64,000 nt of DNA from Methylomonas methanica MC09 (GTDB lineage: Bacteria; Pseudomonadota; Gammaproteobacteria; Methylococcales; Methylomonadaceae): positions 2,046,001-2,110,000 of the forward strand of contig NC_015572.1 in the NCBI RefSeq assembly GCF_000214665.1, written 5' to 3'. The translations under genes and the position numbers were made by a program. The notes beneath the pieces were generated by a model, which ran no database searches, was not told the DNA's origin, and was given only the letters and a program-made list of their open reading frames with translations. Numbering within the stretch: position 1 is the first letter of the stretch; each line of letters begins with the position of its first letter. This document shows positions 45,801-54,877 of this stretch, piece by piece.

Positions 45801-46870
45801 TCGGGCAGAACGATGGCCGGGTTAAAGTTTTTACCGCTGGCATTTAAATCCAGCATCGTGCCGCTTTGCCAGTCGACATCGCCGGTCACCAGCAAGGAGC
45901 CGGCCGAGGATGCGAGGTGCAGGTCTTCTATATCCAGGGTTTTGGTAGTGCCTTTACCGATGAATTTTAAAGCGGCGTCCGGTAAATAGTCTTGCTTAAT
46001 AGGTCCCGACAAACTTAAGCGATAATCGTCCAGCAAACCGTTGATCTCAAAAAAGCCCTCGGCACTGCTGAATTGCGATTTGTCGCCGTTCAGCGGCCAG
46101 TGCAATTGTTGCCAATCGCCGCGCAACGCAATCGCGGGTTGGCTTTGCAGCTGGTTAAAAGTGCCCTGCAATGTCAGTTTGAACGGTGATTGTTGGCGGC
46201 TGTCCAGCTGTAATTGATCGGCATCACCGGTGATTTTAGTTTCGGTTTGCCAGTGACCGTACTCTGCGCTGTCGAGTTGCCAGTGACTGGTTAAGGTAAA
46301 GGGAAAGCCTTTGCCGAGCGTGACTTGGCCGGCTAAATCCAGGCTGAGCGGCGCTGCATGCAGATTGAAGGTGGTGATGTCGAGGCGGTCTCGCTCGGTT
46401 AGCGCGGAAAGCTGGAGCTGTTGCAGGCGGTAATCGGTTTCGCCGTCCTGATAATGCAGATTGGTAATTGACAGATTTTCCAGTATCAGTTGTACCGGCA
46501 CGCCTAACTCGGCCTGCCAGTCGAAACTGCCCGGTTCGGACGCTTTCGCCTGTTTAACGACAATAGTGATACCCTCCAGGCTAACGTCGACCAGCTTTAA
46601 GGTGCCGGTCAGTAATTGTGCCGGTTGCCAGCTGAAGCTGAGTTGATCGATATCGACCGATTCAGAGTCTGTTTCATAATGTAATTGCCGCAACTCGATA
46701 TGGTTTAACAAGCTGCCGTCAATGTGCGCCAAGCTGGTTTGGGCGGGCAGGCTGGCTAAAATGTGTTGTACCAGCCAGCGACTGCCGGAGTGGCTGTTCA
46801 GCAAGGTAAAAATGCCGAACGGTAATAGCAGAATAATCGCTACCGCGATGATAAGCAGGTTTTTTTTCAT
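42872..46870 (-). CDS. tamB: Translocation and assembly module subunit TamB
   Basis: A 1332-residue AsmA-superfamily bridge protein. An N-terminal signal anchor (residues 5-23) holds it in the inner membrane; a very long beta-rich periplasmic region with repeated amphipathic strands follows. The C-terminal DUF490 domain (YLITGAPLNQVSKGDSNL and the terminal VKLNYEIDTN) contacts TamA. TamB-type proteins act in assembly of outer-membrane beta-barrels and are now thought to carry phospholipids to the outer membrane. The start overlaps the tamA stop by four bases. Confidence 0.95.
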   Translation of the reverse strand: MKKNLLIIAVAIILLLPFGIFTLLNSHSGSRWLVQHILASLPAQTSLAHIDGSLLNHIELRQLHYETDSESVDIDQLSFSWQPAQLLTGTLKLVDVSLEGITIVVKQAKASEPGSFDWQAELGVPVQLILENLSITNLHYQDGETDYRLQQLQLSALTERDRLDITTFNLHAAPLSLDLAGQVTLGKGFPFTLTSHWQLDSAEYGHWQTETKITGDADQLQLDSRQQSPFKLTLQGTFNQLQSQPAIALRGDWQQLHWPLNGDKSQFSSAEGFFEINGLLDDYRLSLSGPIKQDYLPDAALKFIGKGTTKTLDIEDLHLASSAGSLLVTGDVDWQSGTMLDLNASGKNFNPAIVLPDLPGNLTFESHIQAKTDDTGNQAHITLESLTGQLRGNPVKANAKLDLAHDSLDIDTLTVQSGRNRISANGRIASNASNLNFDIDTPKMAELWPGLSGGFKGAGHLLGNWQNPQLVFQAKGNSLRYAEHAIGRLAIDIDYQPDNGKISKIQLHAKQIKTTGIALDTLALDGSGSLNQHQFNLDFHGPDIALTSAVDGRVKDNDWQATLSKLSVAGPDSGKWQLPGPAQIQATRVDDGFNFRVADICLTQNLASLCVAGRYQANTDFTARLRAKALPTKLFNGYLPEQVQVRSHIDADLDIQQQNGLLTGEYQLDLPNNSTLIVKQAKNSRELNLGGMKLTGHLKNKQLAAKADIRLMDSDAVRAELQYNLNSGTISAGRIDASVNNWTLVQAFAPQISKLAGQFKANLDLSGNPRDPNIRGTLDLSGGTVELVEPSTALHDLNLHAVASGGKSKQIEIRGAVNSIFASNESAEALKFNGPIDFAAHLRQLQPLVGDFQVAIPANSIISYQAAQPPVKLPFAASNLNGKINGDKLSANLDLRLLNNDYMTAELQADIGPAKTLSGQINASWQDMTLVDALVADLTQTQGQIKADLTLNGSLTHPTATGSINLDKGATNVARLGIALHDINLQLVNADIDGERLQINGSAQSGQGYLSLSGSAGLNGTADISVKGEDFEVAKLTEAQVDISPDLQLTATESGRKLSGRLNIPKAIVTLQEIPENAVTVSEDEKILGQADKVQQPPTDISLDADIEVILGKQVRFSGLGLDTGLSGRVKLSRSGDNTNMNGTIDMQKGRYQSYGQDLTLRKGRFLFNGPVDAPWLDVEAIRVSKDQTVTAILKVSGPLKNPQTHISSQPALPEAEALAYLITGAPLNQVSKGDSNLVASAALSYGAGQLSWLTEKLGVDEFEVKQGKTLKDTLLTVGQYLTPDFYVGTKVGIFNKQATLVLKHKLTKTINLETQTGTSQRVKLNYEIDTN

Positions 46871-48597
46871 AAGCGGGTGCCGGCGGCAAAATGAAATTGA
46901 AACGACGAGTCGGATTCGCTGAGTGGGACGGCGACATCGACCCGGATCAAGCCGATCGGCGAATACCAGCGCACGCCTAAACCGGCACCGGATTTAATTT
47001 CGATATTATCCAGATTATAGGCGTTGCCGCCGTCGATAAATGCCGCCACGCCCCAGTCGTCGAGAACGGCCTGTTCGTATTCGACGCTGACTACGCTTAA
47101 AAAGCGTCCGCCAATCACATGGCCTTGGGCGTCCTTGCGGCCCAGTTCCTTATACGAATAACCGCGGATGCTGTTCATGCCGCCGGCATAATAACGGTAG
47201 CTGGTGGGTAATTTATCGAAATTATCCACCTGGGTGGCGCCTTGTTCCGCACGGGTGATGACGCGGGCATGCCAAGGCAGCGGATGTGACCAAACCGCTG
47301 CTATCGAGCCCTGCGCCATGCTGATATCGGAAATGGGGTTTTTATAGCTACCGGTCAGATTGAGTTCCAGTCGGTAGCCTCGGGTAGGGCGTAGTGGATT
47401 GTCCGCTACCGAGCGCAACCAACTGCCGCCGGGCAATAGCAGTAGCGTACTGTCTTTTTGCGAGTTGGCGGTAAAACTTTCGTATACAGAATCCACGAAC
47501 AAGGTTTGCTTCCAACCGCTTTCGAAGGCGTGTTTCAAACGCGCCGACAGCTTGCCGGACAGGGATTTGTAGCTATCGGTATCTTCACGTTTCAGACCGC
47601 CGCCGAAGCTGAAAAAATCGCTGACCGGATTTTCCAGCGGCACACTGTATTCAGCGGTTGCAGTGGACAATACCGGTGATAGGTCGATATCGGCGTTAAA
47701 AAAATGACCTTGGCGGTTGAGACGGCGGTTCATGTAGGAGGCTGACAACAGCGGCCCTTTGTCTGTGTCGTAACCCAAGCCAAAGCTGTAATGATGGATT
47801 TTTTTCGGATAGAGTTTCAAGCTGATCGGTACGCGATTTTGCTCGATTTGCGCCAATTCAGGATGAATATCCACCATCGAGAAGTAACCGCTCATGGATA
47901 AGGTATTATGCGTTTTAGCCAATTGCGAGGCGTTGTAATAAGCGTCGGGTTTGACGCTGACAAATTTTTCTACAAAGTCGGGGTCGAGGATGTCCTGATC
48001 GATGGTGATATCGCCAAAATATGTCCGTTGGCCGGCATCGTATGTCAGGCGGATTTGGGCCGTGTTTTCCTGTGTGTTTACCAGTAACTCTTTTTCCCGG
48101 AAACGGCCTTTAAAATAGCCGCGCTCCATGGCTAGCGACTCAATTTGGCTTTTCATTTTTTCGTAGCGGCCGTGGTTCAGCCCGGAGCCGGTCGCGGCGC
48201 GCAGTTCGTTGCGCAGCTTACTGAATGCATCGTCCTGCTCGGCGTCGCCTTCCCATACGATTTCCACGCTGTCCACAATAACCTGCGGGCCTTGGTGTAT
48301 ATCGAATTCTGCATGCCAGCATGCGTCGTCGAAATGTAGCTGTTTATTGCTCACCGCATGGTAATAGCCCAAGGCGCGCAAAGCCTCGTCAATTTCCTGA
48401 TCGGCCTTGTCATACAGTTGGCGGATTTTCCATTCAGGACTGTCGCAACTTTCTTTCTCCAGCGATAAGGTGAGTTTTACGTTGGTTGCGGCTTGATCCG
48501 GTAAGCCCGATAGGGTGACTTCCGCGATAACAGGCCAGGAGAAACTGAATAGGGTCAAACATAGTAGTGAATGAATTCGTCGAGAGGAAATGGACAT
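46867..48597 (-). CDS. tamA: Outer-membrane assembly protein TamA (Omp85 family)
   Basis: A 576-residue Omp85 protein. A signal peptide (cleavage near VIAEV, about residue 26) is followed by three POTRA domains (about 27-265) and a 16-stranded C-terminal barrel. The conserved loop-6 motif of Omp85 proteins appears as SIRGYSYKELG, and the barrel ends FQFHFAAGTRL. Partner of TamB, whose gene overlaps by four bases; together they form the TAM complex spanning the envelope. The gene order tamA-tamB is standard. Confidence 0.95.
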   Translation of the reverse strand: MSISSRRIHSLLCLTLFSFSWPVIAEVTLSGLPDQAATNVKLTLSLEKESCDSPEWKIRQLYDKADQEIDEALRALGYYHAVSNKQLHFDDACWHAEFDIHQGPQVIVDSVEIVWEGDAEQDDAFSKLRNELRAATGSGLNHGRYEKMKSQIESLAMERGYFKGRFREKELLVNTQENTAQIRLTYDAGQRTYFGDITIDQDILDPDFVEKFVSVKPDAYYNASQLAKTHNTLSMSGYFSMVDIHPELAQIEQNRVPISLKLYPKKIHHYSFGLGYDTDKGPLLSASYMNRRLNRQGHFFNADIDLSPVLSTATAEYSVPLENPVSDFFSFGGGLKREDTDSYKSLSGKLSARLKHAFESGWKQTLFVDSVYESFTANSQKDSTLLLLPGGSWLRSVADNPLRPTRGYRLELNLTGSYKNPISDISMAQGSIAAVWSHPLPWHARVITRAEQGATQVDNFDKLPTSYRYYAGGMNSIRGYSYKELGRKDAQGHVIGGRFLSVVSVEYEQAVLDDWGVAAFIDGGNAYNLDNIEIKSGAGLGVRWYSPIGLIRVDVAVPLSESDSSFQFHFAAGTRL

Positions 48598-48985
48598 GTT
48601 TTATGTAGATTCTTTACCTAAGGATCATGAAATTACCGCAGTCGCCCCAGCCAATGTAAGGCGCTCGGTCGCGACTTTCACGGTAAAAATTCCGACAGCA
48701 ATCTTTTTAATGTGGTTCAGATTATTCATGTGTTGTCTGGAGTTTACCCGGTTTTTTTCAGAGTAAAAGAGGGAGGCATCCTTGTTTCTCCCGCTGTCTA
48801 AAAAGTCGAGCGAGACGGTTGATCAAACAAATTAAACGTTGAAAAATTAAAAATGCTTGGTAATATTAATCATTGTTTAATTATTTGTACAGCTTTCCTC
48901 GGCTTATCGAACGCACTGCTCCGGCTAAACGATTTAGCCGATACTTATCGATAAGCTTTTCAACTAAACCACATAGGAGGTTGCC
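48598..48985 (+). promoter_or_regulatory. Intergenic region with nested palindromes before a lipoprotein gene
   Basis: A 388-base gap without a credible gene. The distal part is AT-rich and holds the promoters of tamA (minus) and the lipoprotein gene (plus), but none was firmly located. Near the plus-strand gene, GCTTATCGA (48902-48910) can pair with TCGATAAGC (48948-48956), enclosing a hairpin CGGCTAAA/TTTAGCCG (48922-48929 and 48933-48940). CTTATCGATAAG (48944-48955) is also a palindrome by itself, so the two foldings exclude each other. The structure ends 18 bases before the AGGAGG at 48975-48980. Confidence 0.5.
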
Positions 48986-49327
48986 ATGAAAAAAACCATT
49001 CATTCAAATTTCACTATTTTGTCAGCTGTGTTGGTTGTTACGGGGGCGCTGGTGGGTTGCTCCAGTCAGCCTACCTTAGGCGAACGCATGATTCAACAAA
49101 GTTCCGGCACGGCGGTTCTGGGGGAACGGTGGGAAGCGGGTTCCAAAAAAGTCGCGAAAGGCGAAAAGCTAATCAAGGACGGTAATGCGTTAATCAAGGA
49201 TGCTCGGGACGATATGCGTAAAGGGGAAAATAAAGTGAGCGACGGCCAAGCATTGGTGGAAGCAGGCCGCAAGCAAATGGCGGAAAGTGAGCGTCAATAT
49301 CAATTGCGCTTTCCAAACGCCAAATAA
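48986..49327 (+). CDS. Small lipoprotein of unknown function
   Basis: A 113-residue predicted lipoprotein. The signal peptide ends in a lipobox LVGC with the lipidated Cys25, followed by Ser-Ser, which favours outer-membrane localisation. The mature part is a highly charged helix with heptad-like repeats of Lys, Glu, Asp and Ala (KVAKGEKLIKDGNALIKDA, DDMRKGENKVSDGQALVE) and would form a coiled coil of about 70 residues. I do not recognise the family. A strong AGGAGG lies six bases before the ATG and a strong terminator follows, so it is a single-gene unit, probably well expressed. Confidence 0.85.
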   Translation: MKKTIHSNFTILSAVLVVTGALVGCSSQPTLGERMIQQSSGTAVLGERWEAGSKKVAKGEKLIKDGNALIKDARDDMRKGENKVSDGQALVEAGRKQMAESERQYQLRFPNAK

Positions 49328-49641
49328 TGTATTTGCCCGATTTCATAAATTGACGACTTAATTCGCCGAGGTGGTAAAAAGCCACCTCGGTTTGTCTTTA
49401 ATCCCAATGATTTCAAGGCGTCAGCCTATTAAATTGATTGTATTCTGGGCCTAAACCGTAGTTATTGCATATAATGGCCGCTCATTTTTTCAAACGCTAG
49501 GTTTCGGTTCGGGTTTTAAGCACTATACCTGGAAAAAATAAAGTTTAAGTCCTCTTGTCTCGTATCGGGAAAGCCTTGTTTGCTCATTGACCGCACGCTT
49601 GGCGATTTTCTCACTAACAGCCTTTTTTGCAATTCATAACT
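49328..49641 (+). other. Intergenic region between lipoprotein gene and hpnN
   Basis: Contains the lipoprotein terminator at 49366-49399 and a perfect -10 hexamer TATAAT at 49470-49475 without a good -35, the best candidate promoter for hpnN (leader about 165 bases). No RNA gene or further structure was recognised. Confidence 0.4.
49366..49399 (+). terminator. Rho-independent terminator of the lipoprotein gene
   Basis: CCGAGGTGG (49366-49374) and CCACCTCGG (49382-49390) form a perfect 9-bp stem around a 7-base A-rich loop, followed by TTTGTCTTT. It is 38 bases past the stop codon. One of the clearest terminators in the window. Confidence 0.85.
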
Positions 49642-52260
49642 ATGCCTCTTGCTGCTACATCGATAAAAACACGTTTTTTATCGTTTTTATGTTCATTACC
49701 TATTCGATTTCCTTGGTTAATGCTGCTGCTGTTCGCTCTGCTAAGCGCCGGCAGTGTTCTTTATACCCGCGACCACTTGGGTATCAACACCAATACCAGC
49801 GATTTGCTGTCGCAGGATTTACCGTTTATTAAAATCCGCGCCCAGCTGGACAAAGCCTTTCCGCAGGATGCGTCCGCCATTATTGTGGTGGTGGAATCGC
49901 CAACACCGGAGCAAACCGCCGAAGCGGCACGGTTTATTGAACAGCATTTGCAAGCGGAAAAAAGTCTGTTTGAATCGGCCTATATTCCAGTCGATAACGC
50001 CTTCTTTCGCAAGCAAGGTTTTCTGTATCTGAGCCTTGGCGAGCTGGAATCCCTGTCCGATAAACTGGTGGATGCTCAGCCGTTCATCGGCTATTTGTCC
50101 GCGCATTATAGCTTCGCAGGTTTGATGGACATCATCGGCCTCGCCCTGGAAGGGCGGGAACAGGACTTGGCCATGCCGCTGGATCCATTGTTGAACACCA
50201 TCGACCAGTCTTTGTCAGCCGTTAAGGCGGGACAAACACAGTATCTTTCCTGGCAGCAATTATTGACTGAAAAAAGCTTTGGTGATGACCAAACCCGGCG
50301 CTTGGTGATTACCCGCGTCCACCTGGATTTCAAGCAATTGATGCCGGCCAGCAAACCCATGCAGTATTTGCGTGAACTTGCTGTAAACGTGGCAAGCCAG
50401 TTTCCGGGTGTGAACTTGAGTTTTACGGGTGAAGTCGCGTTGGAGCATGAGGAGGTTGAGACAGTCAATCGAGGTATGATCATATCCAGTGTCGTATCGT
50501 TGTTGTTGGTCTGTCTGGCGTTATGGGTAGGCTTACGTTCGTTTCGCTTATTACTGGTAACCTTTATCTCTTTGATCATCGGATTGGCCTTGACTGCCGG
50601 TTTCGCCGCATTGTCGGTGGGACATTTGAATTTGATTTCGGTGGCATTTGCCGTGCTTTACATAGGCTTGGGCGTGGATTTCGCCACTCATTTATGTTTG
50701 CGCTATCAGGAATGTCGCCAGCAAGGGCTGTCGACCGAGCAGGCGATTTTAAACAGCATGAATACCGTGGGCCGATCCTTGTTTTTATGTGCGTTTACCA
50801 CGGCGATCGGTTTTTTCGCTTTTATTCCAACCGACTTCAAAGGCGTGTCGGAATTGGGCATCATCTCCGGCGGCGGTATTTTTATCGGTTTGTTGGTGTC
50901 CTTGAGTTTATTGCCGGCTTTGTTAAAGCTGCTGCCGATTAAACCGTTGCCCGTCAACGGCAAGACTTTATTACCCCAGTGGGTTTATCTATTTCCGTTT
51001 CGCCATGCTACGGGGGTTTTGATTGCCGCAGTGTTATTGGCCTTGCTGGCCGGTGCGGAGTTGACCCAATTGAGTTTCGATTCTAATCCTATCAATTTAC
51101 GGGACCCCAATACTCAATCGGTAATGGCCTTTAAAAAATTATTGCGTAGTCAAACCGATTCGCCGTTTGCGACATCGGCATTGACCGATAATCTGGCACA
51201 AGCTAATGAGTTGGCGGCCCGCTTTGCTAAATTGCCCAGCGTTTACGAAGCCATTACCCTGAGCAGTATGGTGCCGGAACAACAGGAAGAAAAACTGGAG
51301 ATCATCGATAATCTTAATCTGATCATGCCGGTACAGTTGAACAGATTTACCGAAAAGCCGGAAAAATCGGATGTGCGCGCGGCATTAATTAAGTTGCGGG
51401 ATACGTTGCGGAAAGCCATCGAACAACCCGTGCAATCGGTTGATCTCACTGTGCTGAATAAACTGCACCGGGATGTGGCGGAATTCGTCTTGTATGCTGA
51501 TGCGCAGCCGAATCCCGCCGATATTTACGCCCGATTGGAGGATAGCGTGTTGAAGTTGCTGCCGCACACCATGTTGATGCTGCGCGACGGCCTGTCCGCT
51601 ACTGAATTCGGCATCGGCGATCTCCCGCGGGAAGTGAAATCGCAATGGGTGAGCGCGGACGGCGTTTATCGCGTGTTGGTGTTACCCAAACAGGACCTGA
51701 ATAACCCGGAATATTTGAAGCAATTCGTTAAGGATATTTTGGATACTTATCCCAAGTCGTTTGGCTTGCCGATTGGTGATGTGACCTCCGGGCAGGCCAT
51801 CGTCGATGCGTTTATCGAAGCCTTCTCCGGCGCGTTGGTGATGATTGTGTTGTTGTTATTGGTTGTCACCCGCTGCGTGAAAACCACGTTGTTAGTCGTG
51901 ACGCCCTTGTTGTTGGCGGCTTTGCTGACCGGGGCTTGCAATGTGCTGCTGCATAATCCGTTCAATTTCGCCAATATCATCGTATTACCCTTATTGCTCG
52001 GTATGGGCGTCGATAGCGGTATCCACATTGTGCATAGGCTAAAACACCAGGAAGACCATAGCCAGTTGTTGCAAACCAGCGCCGCGCGCGGGGTGTTTTA
52101 TAGTGCCTTGACTACGTTATGCAGCTTTTCCAGTCTGGCGTTCAATACCCATGCCGGTACCGCCAGCATGGGTTTGCTGCTGGCGATCGGTATTTTGTTG
52201 ATGATTATTTGCAGCATGCTGGTGTTGCCGGCCATGGCGAACAAAATCGGTTTTAAATGA
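49642..52260 (+). CDS. hpnN: Hopanoid-associated RND/MMPL transporter HpnN
   Basis: An 872-residue MMPL/RND-superfamily permease with twelve predicted membrane helices in two halves, each preceded by a large periplasmic loop. The N-terminal LGINTNTSDLLSQDLPF and the helix segment GLGVDFATHLCLRYQE are typical of HpnN, which moves hopanoids from inner to outer membrane. The second-half counterpart is GMGVDSGIHIVHRLKH. Start taken at ATG 49642; the frame opens further upstream without a start codon of choice. No other hopanoid gene is near. Other lipid or fatty-acid cargo is possible for MMPL proteins. Confidence 0.88.
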   Translation: MPLAATSIKTRFLSFLCSLPIRFPWLMLLLFALLSAGSVLYTRDHLGINTNTSDLLSQDLPFIKIRAQLDKAFPQDASAIIVVVESPTPEQTAEAARFIEQHLQAEKSLFESAYIPVDNAFFRKQGFLYLSLGELESLSDKLVDAQPFIGYLSAHYSFAGLMDIIGLALEGREQDLAMPLDPLLNTIDQSLSAVKAGQTQYLSWQQLLTEKSFGDDQTRRLVITRVHLDFKQLMPASKPMQYLRELAVNVASQFPGVNLSFTGEVALEHEEVETVNRGMIISSVVSLLLVCLALWVGLRSFRLLLVTFISLIIGLALTAGFAALSVGHLNLISVAFAVLYIGLGVDFATHLCLRYQECRQQGLSTEQAILNSMNTVGRSLFLCAFTTAIGFFAFIPTDFKGVSELGIISGGGIFIGLLVSLSLLPALLKLLPIKPLPVNGKTLLPQWVYLFPFRHATGVLIAAVLLALLAGAELTQLSFDSNPINLRDPNTQSVMAFKKLLRSQTDSPFATSALTDNLAQANELAARFAKLPSVYEAITLSSMVPEQQEEKLEIIDNLNLIMPVQLNRFTEKPEKSDVRAALIKLRDTLRKAIEQPVQSVDLTVLNKLHRDVAEFVLYADAQPNPADIYARLEDSVLKLLPHTMLMLRDGLSATEFGIGDLPREVKSQWVSADGVYRVLVLPKQDLNNPEYLKQFVKDILDTYPKSFGLPIGDVTSGQAIVDAFIEAFSGALVMIVLLLLVVTRCVKTTLLVVTPLLLAALLTGACNVLLHNPFNFANIIVLPLLLGMGVDSGIHIVHRLKHQEDHSQLLQTSAARGVFYSALTTLCSFSSLAFNTHAGTASMGLLLAIGILLMIICSMLVLPAMANKIGFK

Positions 52261-52328
52261 ACAACGAAAATTTAGCTGTTTTGCGAAGCAGAAAAGATTA
52301 ATCAGTGTGATGTATCGATAGGAAACCT

Positions 52329-53822
52329 ATGCTCTTTTTATCCAAAAAACAAGACTGGCTCGGTAATCTGCGCGGCGACGTGCTGGCGGGGCTGGTCGTG
52401 GCACTGGCGCTGATACCCGAAGCCATTGCCTTTTCCATTATTGCCGGTGTCGATCCCAAGGTCGGTTTATATGCCTCGTTTTGTATCGCGGTGATTACGG
52501 CCTTTGTGGGCGGCAGACCGGGGATGATTTCCGCGGCAACCGGGGCGATGGCTCTGTTGATGGTAACGCTGGTCAAGGAATATGGCTTGCAATATTTGCT
52601 GGCGGCCAGTCTATTGACCGGCGTCCTGCAAATCGCGGCCGGTTACCTGAAGTTGGGCAGTTTAATGAGCTTTGTGTCGCGCTCGGTGGTGACCGGCTTT
52701 GTCAATGCCTTGGCTATCCTGATATTCATGGCCCAGTTGCCCGAATTAACCCATGTCAGCTGGCATGTCTATGCCATGACGGCGGCAGGTCTTGGCATTA
52801 TTTATCTGTTTCCTTATTTGCCGGTTATCGGTAAATCCTTGCCATCGCCGTTGATCTGCATCGTTTCGATGACGGCGGTTGCTGTGATTTTTGAGCTTGA
52901 TATCCGCACCGTGGGCGATATGGGCGAACTGCCGGACACCTTACCGGTGTTCATGTGGCCGCAAGTGCCTTTGAATCTGGAGACTTTGCGGATTATTGCG
53001 CCTTATTCGGTGCCCATGGCCGTGGTGGGTTTGCTGGAGTCCCTGATGACGGCCACCATTATCGATGAACTTACGGATACGGGTAGCGATAAAAATCGGG
53101 AATGCAAAGGCCAGGGGTTGGCCAATATCGGTGCCGGTTTATTGGGCGGTATGGCAGGCTGCGCGATGATCGGCCAGTCGGTCATCAATATTAAATCCGG
53201 TGGGCGAGGGCGTTTGTCTACCTTAATCGCCGGTACCTTGTTGTTGATTATGGTGGTATTTCTGGATGAGTGGATTTCCAGGATACCGATGGCTGCGTTG
53301 GTGGCGGTGATGATTATGGTCTCGATAGGTACGTTTAGTTGGCGTTCTATCCTTAACCTGAAAGAGTATCCTCTCTCGACCAATATCGTTATGCTGGCGA
53401 CCGTAACCGTGGTGGTGTGGACGCATAATTTAGCTATCGGGGTGTTTGTCGGCGTGTTGTTGGCATCCTTGTTTTTCGCCAACAAAATCAGTCATTTCAT
53501 GTATGTGGATTCCAGTCTTGATGAGGTCGGCGGTATCCGGACCTATCGAGTAGTCGGACAGGTGTTTTTCAACTCGGCGGACAAATTTACCGCGGCATTC
53601 GACTTTAAAGAGGCTTTGGAAAAGGTGGTGATCGATGTACATCGGGCGCATTTTTGGGACATTACCTCGGTATCCGCGCTGGACAAAGTCGTCATCAAAT
53701 TTCGCCGCGAAGGCGCCGAAGTGGAGCTGATCGGGCTGAATGAAGCCAGCAGCACTATCGTTGACCGGTTCGGCATACACGATAAACCCGAAGAAATCGA
53801 AAAAGTCCTGGGAGGCCACTAA
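52329..53822 (+). CDS. SulP-family anion transporter
   Basis: A 497-residue transporter of the SulP/SLC26 family: an N-terminal membrane domain (about 1-400) beginning [21 protein letters not shown], the family signature region, with [22 protein letters not shown] in the second half. A cytosolic STAS domain follows (about 410-497, [20 protein letters not shown]). Substrates in the family include sulfate, bicarbonate and dicarboxylates; the sequence alone does not decide. GGAAA precedes the ATG. The stop overlaps the universal stress protein start by one base (TAATG), implying coupled expression. Confidence 0.93.
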   Translation: MLFLSKKQDWLGNLRGDVLAGLVVALALIPEAIAFSIIAGVDPKVGLYASFCIAVITAFVGGRPGMISAATGAMALLMVTLVKEYGLQYLLAASLLTGVLQIAAGYLKLGSLMSFVSRSVVTGFVNALAILIFMAQLPELTHVSWHVYAMTAAGLGIIYLFPYLPVIGKSLPSPLICIVSMTAVAVIFELDIRTVGDMGELPDTLPVFMWPQVPLNLETLRIIAPYSVPMAVVGLLESLMTATIIDELTDTGSDKNRECKGQGLANIGAGLLGGMAGCAMIGQSVINIKSGGRGRLSTLIAGTLLLIMVVFLDEWISRIPMAALVAVMIMVSIGTFSWRSILNLKEYPLSTNIVMLATVTVVVWTHNLAIGVFVGVLLASLFFANKISHFMYVDSSLDEVGGIRTYRVVGQVFFNSADKFTAAFDFKEALEKVVIDVHRAHFWDITSVSALDKVVIKFRREGAEVELIGLNEASSTIVDRFGIHDKPEEIEKVLGGH

Positions 53823-54688
53823 TGCAGGTTCAAAACAATACGGTACTGGCTTGCGTGGACGGCTCCGGTTTAATGCCGGCGGTCTGCGATTACGCGGCCT
53901 GGATCGCGCAACGGGTCGACGCACCCTTAACCTTGCTGCACAGCATCGATCACCATCCGGAAACGGCCGCCACACTGGATTTGTCGGGCAATATCGGGGT
54001 GGATAGCCGGGATCAGTTATTGCATGACATTGTGGCCCTGGAGTTGGAGCAGAGCAAGCTAAAATTGCAACAGGGTAAATTGATCATGCAGGCCGCCCGG
54101 CAAAGGGTTGCGCAGGCCGGTATCGCCAAACCGGATTTGCACCAACGCCATGGCAGCTTGGTGGAGTCATTAATAGAGCTGGAAGCTCATTTGCGGGTAT
54201 TGGTAATTGGCGTACGAGGTAAAGTACACGAAAATCAACCCGATAAGCTTGGCGCCAAGCTGGAGTCCATCATTCGCTCATTGCATAAGCCGATTCTGGT
54301 GGTAAACGAGGCGTTTAAAGCGCCCGAGCGTATCATGCTTGCTTATGACGGCAGTAAAGCCGCGGACAAAGCCGTGGATATGGTCGTGAGCAGTCCGCTG
54401 TATCGCGGTTTGCTTTGTCACTTGGTATGTGTCAGCCAGGATGACCATGGCGGTGTACTGCTGGAAAAGGCCGCCAATAAACTTAAACAGGTATCCGGTA
54501 TTAAACTGATCAGCCAAAAGCTTAGCGGTAATCCCGAGCAAGCGTTATGCGATTATCAAAGCCAGTTCGATATCGATTTGACCGTTATGGGCGCTTTTAG
54601 CCATACTCGAATCCACGATCTGCTGTTAGGCAGCTTTACGGTAAAAATGTTATCGCAAAGCCATAAACCGCTGTTATTGTTGCGATAG
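53822..54688 (+). CDS. Universal stress protein, tandem domains
   Basis: A 288-residue cytosolic protein with two UspA domains (about 1-155 and 160-288). The second carries the nucleotide-binding signature MGAFSHTRIHDLLLGSFT (G-2x-G-9x-G-S/T type); the first is degenerate at that site (IGVRGKVHENQPDKLG). The tandem arrangement is that of the UspE-like group. Translational coupling to the SulP transporter suggests that it modulates or accompanies that transporter, an association seen in other genomes but mechanistically unproven. Confidence 0.9.
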   Translation: MQVQNNTVLACVDGSGLMPAVCDYAAWIAQRVDAPLTLLHSIDHHPETAATLDLSGNIGVDSRDQLLHDIVALELEQSKLKLQQGKLIMQAARQRVAQAGIAKPDLHQRHGSLVESLIELEAHLRVLVIGVRGKVHENQPDKLGAKLESIIRSLHKPILVVNEAFKAPERIMLAYDGSKAADKAVDMVVSSPLYRGLLCHLVCVSQDDHGGVLLEKAANKLKQVSGIKLISQKLSGNPEQALCDYQSQFDIDLTVMGAFSHTRIHDLLLGSFTVKMLSQSHKPLLLLR

Positions 54689-54877
54689 ACAATAGTGTTC
54701 GGGCGAGCGCAATTTTCAGACAAAAGGAACTATGCTTCAGATGTATAAAAGCCGATAACGCCGATTAATTATTGGCGAGGATCGGACAGTGTCGTATGGG
54801 GTTATGTTCCGCTGGATGCGCGATAGATAAATAACAAAATATCGATATTCTAAGAGTATCTGACGACGGGTAATTGA

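Noticed and set aside
42900..46860. Large repetitive protein at 42872-46870 considered as an adhesin or toxin
   Set aside because: The N-terminal anchor, C-terminal DUF490 domain and overlapping tamA identify it as TamB.
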